From: CAYLXX01 sp964387955
Lineage (GTDB): Bacteria; Patescibacteriota; Microgenomatia; UBA1406; GWC2-37-13
Assembly (NCBI GenBank): GCA_964387955.1
Contig: CAYLXX010000009.1
Location: 1-32,751 of the forward strand
DNA length: 32,751 nucleotides
Direction of reading: 5' to 3'
Part shown: piece after piece, positions 15,034 through 21,708 of the stretch
Layout: every line of letters starts with the position of its first letter
Numbering within the stretch: position 1 is the first letter of the stretch
The notes under the pieces: generated by a model
What the model was told of the DNA's origin: nothing
The model's input: the letters and a program-made list of their open reading frames with translations, nothing else
Database searches by the model: none
Translations under genes and position numbers: made by a program

Positions 15034-17199
15034 TTAGTCTCTTAGCAGAAATTGTTTGATGGTGCGCTTGGACTGAGAAGTGGCGCGATGGTTATCAAGA
15101 TGTAATCCGTGTTTGGTTTTAAACCAGTAATGTGGGTTGGTAAACAATCGGTATACCGCAACCCAAGCAGCGACACTCATTGCTAGCCAATAAAATGGCA
15201 CAAGGTAAATATATTTGATCAACCACCAATTGCCCCGTTTCGCGCAACCAATCATGTAGTAATACAAATAGAGGAAATTACCTACTACAAGCGAGACGGT
15301 GCCGATATAGAGGATCGGCCCAGGGAAAAATGTTTCGATAATAAACCCGTAGCTGGTGCGTTTGGCAAAATACAAAGCAGTAATGATCCACATGATCGGA
15401 TTAATTAACATTGAAAGTACTTTGCCGCCGACGATAATTTGAAAGTTGATTAATTGAGCTGCTTTGTTATTTTTTATAAAATCTGCAGGCTGACGCATAT
15501 GGACAAGATAGGTTTGGAAATAGCCTTTAATCCAGCGAGTTCTCTGGTTAAACCAGTTGCTGAGACTGCTGTTGGCCTCTTCAAGCGTTAAGGAGTTGAT
15601 GATCTCTGTGCGGTAACCTCTTTTAGCCAGTCTGATGCCTAGGTCACAGTCTTCTGTGACATTGAATGAGTCCCAACCACCAAGGCTGGTCAGCATTTGT
15701 TTCTTAAAATGATTAGAGGTCCCGCCAAGAGGAATGGGCGCGGTGATTGATTGTAAACCTGTCAATATAAGATCGAACCACAGTGAATACTCGGCCGTGA
15801 AAATGCGGGTAAGAAGATTGTGTTGAGGATTATAGAAATTTAATTTAGCCTGTACGCAGACCACATCTTTCTCTGCCTTCTCAAAGGCAATAACTGCTTT
15901 TTTCAGTTGAGACACCTCGGGTACATCTTCGGCATCGAAAATGACAATGTATTCACCTGACGCAAGTCTGAGTCCGTAATTGCAGGCTTTGGGCTTAGTT
16001 TTGGGTTTTGAATCAGGTACGACAACTACTTTGAAATATTCGGGCAGTTTCATATCTTTGACTTTGTTTATGGTTTGTGTATCATCTTCCTCAAGCAGCA
16101 ACATAACTTGAAGTTTGCTTTTTGGGTACTCTAATTGCTTCATTGCCGAGACAAATTGCGGTACAACAGACCATTCCTGATAAAGCGGACAGAAAATTGT
16201 GTATTTTGGCCAGGCTAGTTTATCTCGAATCCTAATTTCTTCATTGGTGATCTCGATCTCGTGGCTTTTGTTAAAATTTCGCAAAATTAAGAAACAATTA
16301 AAAATAAGATCAATAAAATAAAAAAAAGTGAGGAGTGCAATGATCACTACGATAGTTCCGTGCCAGTTTAGGAATAAATCCGCGCCGATAACAGCCAGAA
16401 GCACATAGAGTAAGGCTATTTGTTTGCTTGAGAAAATATATAAAGCTGAGTTGGAGTGATGGAGGTTGCTGTGATGGATGAATTCGTTACCTTTGTAATG
16501 AAAGCCTTTACCTTTGTCTAGCTCGTTTTTTTTGTCAAATGGTATGGCTTGCGATCTGGTAAATTTGAGCTGAAGAGCAAAAAAAACGAGCGCCACAGAC
16601 TTGTATAAAATGCTAAAAATACTAGATATATCGTTTGGGAAATATGAGGTGTCAATGGTAGTTATTTTATAGCCAGCATCTTGGGATTGCTTGAGTAATT
16701 CAAGGTCAAATCTCCACCTGTCGGTATGTAGTGGAATCCTTTGAATAACTTCTTTTTTAAAGGCTTTTAAACCTGAGCGGACATCGTATGGCAGCTCATG
16801 AAGATACCGGCCAAAAATAAGCTTATACACGAAACTGTCAACTTTACGCAAAAAACGGGCGTTGTAAATTACTCTCTCAGCAACGACAATATCTGCGCCC
16901 TTGACTATCTCTTTCATTAAGAGAGGTATAGATTCTGGCGGATACTGGAAGTCTGCATCTATTGTGACTATGACTGGAGCTTGGGCAAGTTGCAAGCCCT
17001 CTTTCATCGTTTCCACTATTTTTATAGGATACTTTTTGTCGATGAAATTTGGGTTAGGTTTACCGACAAAAATGACTTCGTATTTGTAGTCCGGACTAAG
17101 AGCTTGATGTAAACGATTGAGGAATGATCTGGTTTTAGAGACGCCATTCCAAAGCGGTATAATGATAGAAAGACTTAGTGGTTTATGTTTAATGGCCAT
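15034..17199 (-). CDS. Fusion of two GT2 glycosyltransferases (DPM1-like + cellulose-synthase-like)
   Basis: This 721-aa protein holds two GT-A domains. Residues 8-215 resemble polyprenyl-phosphate sugar synthases: IIIPLWNG, then TIDADFQYPPES with D81/D83, and RSGLKAFK. Residues 220-255 are a low-complexity linker with repeated HHSN. Residues 258-310 are two membrane helices. Residues 333-640 are a processive GT2 of the BcsA/CESA type with FDAED (421-425), TED (515-517) and QRTRW (552-556), followed by about four C-terminal helices. The first domain could make a lipid-phosphate sugar and the second could extend or extrude a chain. This is the first gene of the nine-gene operon. The region before it (17200-17330) has no Shine-Dalgarno. 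Confidence 0.92.
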   Translation of the reverse strand: MAIKHKPLSLSIIIPLWNGVSKTRSFLNRLHQALSPDYKYEVIFVGKPNPNFIDKKYPIKIVETMKEGLQLAQAPVIVTIDADFQYPPESIPLLMKEIVKGADIVVAERVIYNARFLRKVDSFVYKLIFGRYLHELPYDVRSGLKAFKKEVIQRIPLHTDRWRFDLELLKQSQDAGYKITTIDTSYFPNDISSIFSILYKSVALVFFALQLKFTRSQAIPFDKKNELDKGKGFHYKGNEFIHHSNLHHSNSALYIFSSKQIALLYVLLAVIGADLFLNWHGTIVVIIALLTFFYFIDLIFNCFLILRNFNKSHEIEITNEEIRIRDKLAWPKYTIFCPLYQEWSVVPQFVSAMKQLEYPKSKLQVMLLLEEDDTQTINKVKDMKLPEYFKVVVVPDSKPKTKPKACNYGLRLASGEYIVIFDAEDVPEVSQLKKAVIAFEKAEKDVVCVQAKLNFYNPQHNLLTRIFTAEYSLWFDLILTGLQSITAPIPLGGTSNHFKKQMLTSLGGWDSFNVTEDCDLGIRLAKRGYRTEIINSLTLEEANSSLSNWFNQRTRWIKGYFQTYLVHMRQPADFIKNNKAAQLINFQIIVGGKVLSMLINPIMWIITALYFAKRTSYGFIIETFFPGPILYIGTVSLVVGNFLYLYYYMIGCAKRGNWWLIKYIYLVPFYWLAMSVAAWVAVYRLFTNPHYWFKTKHGLHLDNHRATSQSKRTIKQFLLRD

Positions 17200-17270
17200 A
17201 TTTTAGGAGATTTTTAAGATGTGCTGTGAAATTTCATGTTTAATAAAACTATAGGTACAATTAAAGGAAT

Positions 17271-17279
17271 AGTATACCA
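17271..17279 (-). promoter_or_regulatory. Possible promoter of the glycan operon
   Basis: TGGTATACT is an extended -10 on the minus strand. It would start transcription near 17264 and leave a leader of about 64 nt before the ATG at 17199. No good -35 is seen, and readthrough from the Lon-like gene is also possible. Confidence 0.4.
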
Positions 17280-17330
17280 CACAAAGCCAAAAAGAGGGGG
17301 GAAGGAACAAGAATTTGAGCCGAGGCTGGA

Positions 17331-18401
17331 TTATGTGAGAAAATCACGCAAATTAGCTTCGGTGACAGTGAAAGCTTTGCCTTCGCCTTTTACAATCTTA
17401 TAGGCTGTTTTTCGGACCATACCTTCGATGTTGCGCTCAAGCGTGCGTATACCTGCGTCAAAGCCAAGAGGACGGGTGATTTTTACCCAGACTGCATCAT
17501 CGACTTTGAATTGTTCGGGAGTCAAGCCGCTCAGGGCGAGGTACTTGGGTAAGACATAGTTTTTGGCAATAACGATCTTTTCATCGTCGGTGTAAGAGGG
17601 CATTTGAATGAGCTCGAGCCTGTCGAGCACGGCAGTGGAAAGGTTGGTAGTATTATTGGCTGTACAAACGAACAAAACCTCAGATAGATCAAACGGGTAA
17701 TCGATAAAATAATCCGTAAAATTGGTGTTTTGCTCAGGATCAAGGAGTTCAATGAGGACTCCCATGATGGCTGCACGGGATTCGGGTGTGACTCTATCAA
17801 GCTCATCAAGGAGAATGACTGGATTTCTGGTACCAACTTTTCTCAGCTCTCGCATAATATGGCTTGGTTCAGCCTCAGGGGAGGTTTTGGCTTGGCCTCT
17901 GAGATCATACACAGATGATAGACCGCCAAACGGTATGCGGGCAAACTTACGACCCAAGGCCTCGGCAATCGATTGGGCAAAGGTGGTTTTACCGGTACCT
18001 GCAAGTCCGACGAAAAATAGTGCTGGTGCGTGAAACGGCTGACCTGAATTTTGCTGTTTATGGATAATTAAAACCGAGAGGTACTCTAGTACGCGGGCTT
18101 TGATATTATTGAGGCCGTAGTGGTTTTTATCAAGTACTTGTTTGGCTTTATTGATATCGAGGACATCCTGACTTTTGCTGTTCCAAGGCAAATGAGTAAT
18201 CCAGTCGATGTACTTTTCGGTCATATCAAGCTGAGAGAGATTCCCGCCATATTTAAGGCCTAGTTCTATGCGGTCCACTTGGAGCATTGCCCGTTCTTGC
18301 AAATTAGCAGGCAGCTGTGCTTGCTGCAAAAGCGCCTTCAGTTTTTCTATCTCTGACAGACTATTCTTCAATGGTGTTGCGTTAGCAGACTGGTCAGACA
18401 C
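17331..18401 (-). CDS. Lon-type AAA+ ATPase lacking the protease domain; 5' end may lie in the gap
   Basis: This protein is at least 356 aa. Residues 15-115 match the helical linker of Lon, including YIDWITHLPW. Residues 125-350 are the Lon AAA+ module: Walker A GLAGTGKT (132-139), an RIPFGGLSSVYDLRGQ pore region, Walker B VILLDELD (195-202), sensor 1 TANN (247-250), arginine R261 and sensor 2 GIR (317-319). It stops at VTEANLRDFLT, exactly where the S16 Ser-Lys protease domain should begin, and the next 130 bp do not encode one. The annotated start is a GTG at 18401. The frame stays open up to the gap at 18414, so an N-terminal domain could continue beyond it. It may act as an unfoldase or chaperone. 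Whether a separate protease partner exists cannot be seen. Confidence 0.85.
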   Translation of the reverse strand: MSDQSANATPLKNSLSEIEKLKALLQQAQLPANLQERAMLQVDRIELGLKYGGNLSQLDMTEKYIDWITHLPWNSKSQDVLDINKAKQVLDKNHYGLNNIKARVLEYLSVLIIHKQQNSGQPFHAPALFFVGLAGTGKTTFAQSIAEALGRKFARIPFGGLSSVYDLRGQAKTSPEAEPSHIMRELRKVGTRNPVILLDELDRVTPESRAAIMGVLIELLDPEQNTNFTDYFIDYPFDLSEVLFVCTANNTTNLSTAVLDRLELIQMPSYTDDEKIVIAKNYVLPKYLALSGLTPEQFKVDDAVWVKITRPLGFDAGIRTLERNIEGMVRKTAYKIVKGEGKAFTVTEANLRDFLT

Positions 18402-18413
18402 TTGACAAAAATG

Positions 18414-18513
18414 NNNNNNNNNNNNNNNNNNNNNNNNNNNNNNNNNNNNNNNNNNNNNNNNNNNNNNNNNNNNNNNNNNNNNNNNNNNNNNNNNNNNNNN
18501 NNNNNNNNNNNNN
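18414..18513. other. Assembly gap of exactly 100 N
   Basis: A run of exactly 100 N is the usual placeholder for a gap of unknown length. It removes the start of groES, the divergent promoter region and possibly the start of the Lon-like gene. True spacing across it is unknown. Confidence 0.98.
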
Positions 18514-18636
18514 CCAATGGTCGTTAAAGTCGGTCAAAAAGTCATGTATAAGAAATGGGGCGGTAATGAAGTTAAAGTAAATGGACAAGAATGGATGCTC
18601 ATCGAGCAAAAAGATATTATGGCAATTGTCAATTAA
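18514..18636 (+). CDS. groES: Co-chaperonin GroES, C-terminal part
   Basis: Reading from the first base after the gap gives 40 residues ending in TAA. They match the GroES C-terminus: VKVGQKVMYKKWGGNEVKV, then WMLIEQKDIMAIVN, which is the normal end of the family. About 55 N-terminal residues, including the mobile loop, are lost in the gap. GroES caps the GroEL ring during ATP-driven folding. It lies 21 nt before groEL in the same orientation, the standard groESL operon. The frame has no start codon of its own on this side of the gap. Confidence 0.93.
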   Translation, partial: PMVVKVGQKVMYKKWGGNEVKVNGQEWMLIEQKDIMAIVN

Positions 18637-18657
18637 TAATTTTTATTTTTTAAAAAA

Positions 18658-20301
18658 ATGGCAAAACAAATCAAATTTTCAGATGATGCAAGACAAAAAC
18701 TTGCAATCGGTGTTAATACTCTCGCCAAAGCTGTCGTTACAACTCTTGGACCACGAGGACGCAATGTCGCACTTGATCGTAAATGGGGTGCGCCAACTGT
18801 GGTACACGATGGTGTAACTGTAGCTAAGGAGATTGAACTTCAGGATCCGTTTGAAAATATGGGTGCCCAGCTTGTCAAAGAAGCCGCTTCCAAGACCAAT
18901 GATGTTGCCGGAGACGGTACAACTACATCTACTCTTTTGACCCAAGCGATTGTCAATGCCGGACTAAAAAATATCACTGCCGGTTCAAACCCGATGATTT
19001 TACGCCGTGGAATCGAGAAAGCAGTTGATGCTGTTATTGCTCATGTCAAAAAAATGGGTCGACCAGTCGAAGGACCAGAAATCACTCAAGTGGCTACTAT
19101 TTCTGCAGGTGATGTAGAAATTGGTAAACTCATTGCCGATGCTATCAAAGAAGTCGGTAAAGATGGAGTTGTTACAGTCGAGGAAGGTCGAGGACTCCAG
19201 ATGGAAAAAGAGCATAAAGAAGGTATGGAATTTGATCGCGGATATGCCTCAGCTTACATGGTGACCAACGCCGAAAAAATGGAAGCTGAGATAGAGGATC
19301 CATATATCCTGATCACTGATAAAAAAATTACAGCCATTTCTGATCTTCTCCCATTCTTGGAGAAATTTGTTAAAGTCTCAAAAAATCTCGTCATCATCGC
19401 AGATGAGGTAGAAGGCGAAGCTTTGGCAGTACTAGTAGTTAATAAACTTAAAGGTACATTCAATGCTTTGGTTGTCAAAGCTCCTGGATTTGGAGACCGT
19501 CGCAAATCTATGCTTGATGATATTGCTATTCTCACCGGTGGAACTGTAATTTCTGAAGATTTAGGTAAAAAACTTGAGAATATTGAGGTGGCAGACCTTG
19601 GTCGAGCCGACAAAGTTTGGGCTGACAAAGAAAATACTAGAGTCATCGGTGGTAAAGGCAATAAAAAAGACATTGCCGCGCGTGTTGGCCAGATTCGTCG
19701 CGAAATCGAAGCCGCCACATCTGACTTTGATAAAGAAAAACTTCAGGAGCGACTTGCTAAACTCTCAGGTGGAGTTACGGTCATCCATGTGGGTGCCGCC
19801 ACCGAAGTCGAGATGAAAGAGAAAAAAGAACGAGTGAATGATGCAGTTGCAGCTACTAAAGCAGCCCTTGAAGAAGGAATTGTCGCCGGTGGCGGCACCA
19901 CACTTCTCCATGCCCGTAAAGCTCTTTTACCTCTTAAAGAAAAATTAACTAGCGCCGAGGAAAAAGTCGGCGTTGATATCGTCTATCAAGCTCTAGCCGA
20001 GCCGATCAAGATGATTGCCCAGAATAGCGGCGCCGATGCCGGTTGGGTACTTCGTAAAATCGAAGAGTCAAAGAGCGCAGATTTCGGGTTTGATTCGTTA
20101 ACTCTTGAGTTTGGTTCAATGTACAAAAAAGGTATCATTGACCCAGTCAAAGTTGTCAGATCAGCTCTTGAAAATGCTTCCTCAGTTTCAAATATGATTT
20201 TGACTACTGAAGCATTGGTAACTGATATTCCAGAACCAAAGCCTCCTATGCCTCCAGGTGGAGGAATGCCTGACATGGGCATGGGTGGAATGGGATATTA
20301 A
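18658..20301 (+). CDS. groEL: Chaperonin GroEL
   Basis: This complete 547-aa chaperonin has the nucleotide-binding signatures TTLGPRGRNV (near 29) and GDGTTTSTLL (near 86), the apical domain, the family signature AAVEEGIVAGGG-like segment (here AALEEGIVAGGGTT, about 400-413) and the Met/Gly-rich tail GGGMPDMGMGGMGY. Length and tail are typical. It refolds proteins in an ATP-dependent cycle with GroES. There is no Shine-Dalgarno: the 21-nt spacer after groES is nearly all A and T. A strong terminator follows. HrcA/CIRCE elements, if present, would be in the upstream gap. Confidence 0.98.
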   Translation: MAKQIKFSDDARQKLAIGVNTLAKAVVTTLGPRGRNVALDRKWGAPTVVHDGVTVAKEIELQDPFENMGAQLVKEAASKTNDVAGDGTTTSTLLTQAIVNAGLKNITAGSNPMILRRGIEKAVDAVIAHVKKMGRPVEGPEITQVATISAGDVEIGKLIADAIKEVGKDGVVTVEEGRGLQMEKEHKEGMEFDRGYASAYMVTNAEKMEAEIEDPYILITDKKITAISDLLPFLEKFVKVSKNLVIIADEVEGEALAVLVVNKLKGTFNALVVKAPGFGDRRKSMLDDIAILTGGTVISEDLGKKLENIEVADLGRADKVWADKENTRVIGGKGNKKDIAARVGQIRREIEAATSDFDKEKLQERLAKLSGGVTVIHVGAATEVEMKEKKERVNDAVAATKAALEEGIVAGGGTTLLHARKALLPLKEKLTSAEEKVGVDIVYQALAEPIKMIAQNSGADAGWVLRKIEESKSADFGFDSLTLEFGSMYKKGIIDPVKVVRSALENASSVSNMILTTEALVTDIPEPKPPMPPGGGMPDMGMGGMGY

Positions 20302-20321
20302 ACCACTTAACTTGAAAATAC

Positions 20322-20347
20322 AACCCGCCGCAAGGCGGGTTTTTTTT
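20322..20347 (+). terminator. Rho-independent terminator of groESL
   Basis: An 8-bp stem AACCCGCC/GGCGGGTT closes a GCAA (GNRA) tetraloop and is followed by a run of T to 20347. The T run reaches into the stop codon of the converging gene at 20346. Confidence 0.95.
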
Positions 20348-20771
20348 ACGCTAATAATGATGCATGTGAGGCTAATGGAGCAGGTTCAATCTGAGGAAGT
20401 AACTCCGCAAGTTTTTGTTCGACCACTTTGATTCGTTTATCTCCCCGTCCATGAAGCTCAATTAGTTGTTTATCTGATTCATACAAGTCTTGATGGTTTA
20501 CCGCATATTCTATTAGGGCTACTTCGACTACTACACCCAATGCCTCGGTTATAGGCGTTTGTTTTTCACGACATTCATTAAGGAGCTGAACTGCGGCAGA
20601 TATACCGCCAAGTCTATACAGTGGTCCCATGCCTCCTGTGATTGGGATATCTTCTTCGATCATTCCGACCATGCCTTGGTGATGGCACAGCAAGAAACGA
20701 TTGATTGAGTCGTCGGGTTTACTGGTGATTTCTTCTTGTGGACTTTGTCTATCTTTTCCTCTTAGTTCCAT
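20346..20771 (-). CDS. Uncharacterised 141-aa protein
   Basis: I do not recognise a family. The protein is soluble, with no signal or membrane segment. It has a charged N-terminus (1-25), a FLLCHHQGMVGM stretch with Cys and two His (about 27-38), a Gly-rich ITGGMGPLYRLGG segment and a long amphipathic helical C-terminal half (about 58-130). It has its own near-consensus promoter and an mRNA predicted to start at or beside the ATG. It converges with groEL and its stop lies in the T run of the groESL terminator. It could be a small helical adaptor or regulator, but nothing shows this directly. Confidence 0.7.
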   Translation of the reverse strand: MELRGKDRQSPQEEITSKPDDSINRFLLCHHQGMVGMIEEDIPITGGMGPLYRLGGISAAVQLLNECREKQTPITEALGVVVEVALIEYAVNHQDLYESDKQLIELHGRGDKRIKVVEQKLAELLPQIEPAPLASHASLLA

Positions 20772-20776
20772 ATTTT

Positions 20777-20804
20777 ATTGTATAAACATACAGTCGGTTG
20801 TCAA
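20777..20804 (-). promoter_or_regulatory. Leaderless-type promoter of the 141-aa protein
   Basis: A perfect -35 TTGACA (20804-20799), a 16-nt spacer and TACAAT (20782-20777). The -10 ends 5 nt before the ATG, so the transcript should begin at about the start codon itself. Confidence 0.75.
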
Positions 20805-20809
20805 GTAAT

Positions 20810-21187
20810 TTAACGTTTCTTGCGACTTGGTTGTGAGTGGGTACCTATTTTAGTATCTGCTGGTAATGTTTGGAAGCCTTGATGCTTTTTCGTGTAATAA
20901 TGCACAACGAGAGGTTGTTCTAGCCTATAGGCAGCCAAGCCCTCATATAATTCATTCGGCAGTCTACTAGCTTCGAAATCAGACTGGGCTGTCACCCATT
21001 TAGTTCCGGGTTGAGTAGAATTTGGTGCTCGCAAGCGTTTACCTTTCTTAAATTTTCTGACTTCGCCTAATTTTTCAGAAGCAAGTTGTTCTTGTGTTGG
21101 AGGCTGGTTAAATGGAGGCACGATGACTACCTCGCTTGGAGTTCCTGTAAAATCGAATCTTCCCTGGATAAATTCAGACTGTGACAT
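20810..21187 (-). CDS. Uncharacterised basic 125-aa protein
   Basis: I do not recognise a family. The protein is soluble, proline-containing and strongly basic: KKGKRLR near residue 50 and a PSRKKR tail. The N-terminal third has a TPSEVVIVPPFNQPP stretch, and the middle has KWVTAQSDFEASRLPNELYEGL, which may be a small folded element. Basic tails of this kind are compatible with RNA or DNA binding, but this is only a possibility. Its own promoter is divergent from the VOC gene at 21269, and a near-leaderless mRNA is predicted. Confidence 0.65.
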   Translation of the reverse strand: MSQSEFIQGRFDFTGTPSEVVIVPPFNQPPTQEQLASEKLGEVRKFKKGKRLRAPNSTQPGTKWVTAQSDFEASRLPNELYEGLAAYRLEQPLVVHYYTKKHQGFQTLPADTKIGTHSQPSRKKR

Positions 21188-21197
21188 ATTATAGGTT

Positions 21198-21225
21198 ATA
21201 ATACCAAAAATACTGCCAAAATCAA
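21198..21225 (-). promoter_or_regulatory. Leaderless-type promoter of the 125-aa protein
   Basis: TTGATT (21225-21220), a 16-nt spacer and an extended -10 TGGTATTAT whose hexamer is at 21203-21198. It ends 10 nt before the ATG. Confidence 0.65.
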
Positions 21226-21268
21226 CCTGATATATGAGATAATAATATAAGATGGGTGGTGATAAAAT

Positions 21269-21634
21269 ATGCTGAATTTTAACTCACTAATGGTTTTCTC
21301 CGAAGACCCCAAAAAACTCGCGGAATTTTATAAAAAAATCCTCGAAAAAGATTTTGACTGGAACGATCATGGATACTATGGTTTTAAGATCGGTGATGGA
21401 TTTATCACCATCGGACCACACGACAAAGTACATGGTAAAAACACCACACCTGAGCGCATGATGATCAATATGCAGACAGATGACGTAAAAGCAGATTTCG
21501 AAAAAGTTAAATCCCACGGTGCCACTGTCATCAAAGAGCCATATAAACCAGAAGAAAAGTCCGATTACTGGATTGCGACACTGGCCGATCCTGACGGGAA
21601 TTACTTTCAACTAGTAACTCCTTGGAAGTCGTAA
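21269..21634 (+). CDS. VOC superfamily (glyoxalase/bleomycin-resistance-like) protein
   Basis: This 121-aa protein has the paired beta-alpha-beta-beta-beta layout of one VOC monomer. It opens with NSLMVFSEDPKKLAEFYKKIL and closes with LADPDGNYFQLVTP, both family hallmarks. The position usually held by a metal-binding Glu in the last strand is Q114, so metal-dependent catalysis is doubtful. A binding or non-enzymatic role is possible. An ATATAAG element (21244-21250) could be its -10, and GGTGG shortly before the ATG may be a weak Shine-Dalgarno. It is divergent from the 125-aa protein and precedes typA. Confidence 0.88.
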   Translation: MLNFNSLMVFSEDPKKLAEFYKKILEKDFDWNDHGYYGFKIGDGFITIGPHDKVHGKNTTPERMMINMQTDDVKADFEKVKSHGATVIKEPYKPEEKSDYWIATLADPDGNYFQLVTPWKS

Positions 21635-21653
21635 GGTAATTCTGCCTTGAAAA

Positions 21654-21662
21654 TGGTATAAT
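21654..21662 (+). promoter_or_regulatory. Extended -10 promoter of typA
   Basis: TGGTATAAT, a perfect extended -10, lies 20 nt after the VOC stop. Transcription would start near 21669, giving a leader of about 40 nt that contains the hairpin at 21674-21696. Confidence 0.65.
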
Positions 21663-21673
21663 CTCCCATGATA

Positions 21674-21705
21674 GACACGCAGTATTCGTGCGTGTCTTTT
21701 ATTTT
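21674..21705 (+). terminator. Terminator-like hairpin between promoter and typA start
   Basis: GACACGCA/TGCGTGTC forms a perfect 8-bp stem with loop GTATTCG, followed by TTTTATTTT and then GAT-ATG of typA. It looks like an intrinsic terminator. It may end the VOC transcript, act as an attenuator of typA, or be a 5' hairpin that affects translation. The -10 box lies upstream of it, so the typA transcript should include it. Confidence 0.65.
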
Positions 21706-21708
21706 GAT

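Noticed and set aside
16446..16500. HHSN tandem repeat in the dual GT2 linker as a mobile or CRISPR-like repeat
   Set aside because: There are only two short imperfect units in a low-complexity linker.
18394..18609. Open frame spanning the N gap on the minus strand
   Set aside because: It is antisense to groES on one side and only open because of the N run.
19254..19718. 154-codon open frame antisense to groEL
   Set aside because: It is a codon-bias shadow of groEL: Ser-rich, with no start signals and no family.
21688..21708. Upstream GTG start for typA
   Set aside because: The seven extra codons lie in the leader hairpin and T-rich tail. Family members start MEIRNIAIIAHVDHGKT-like.
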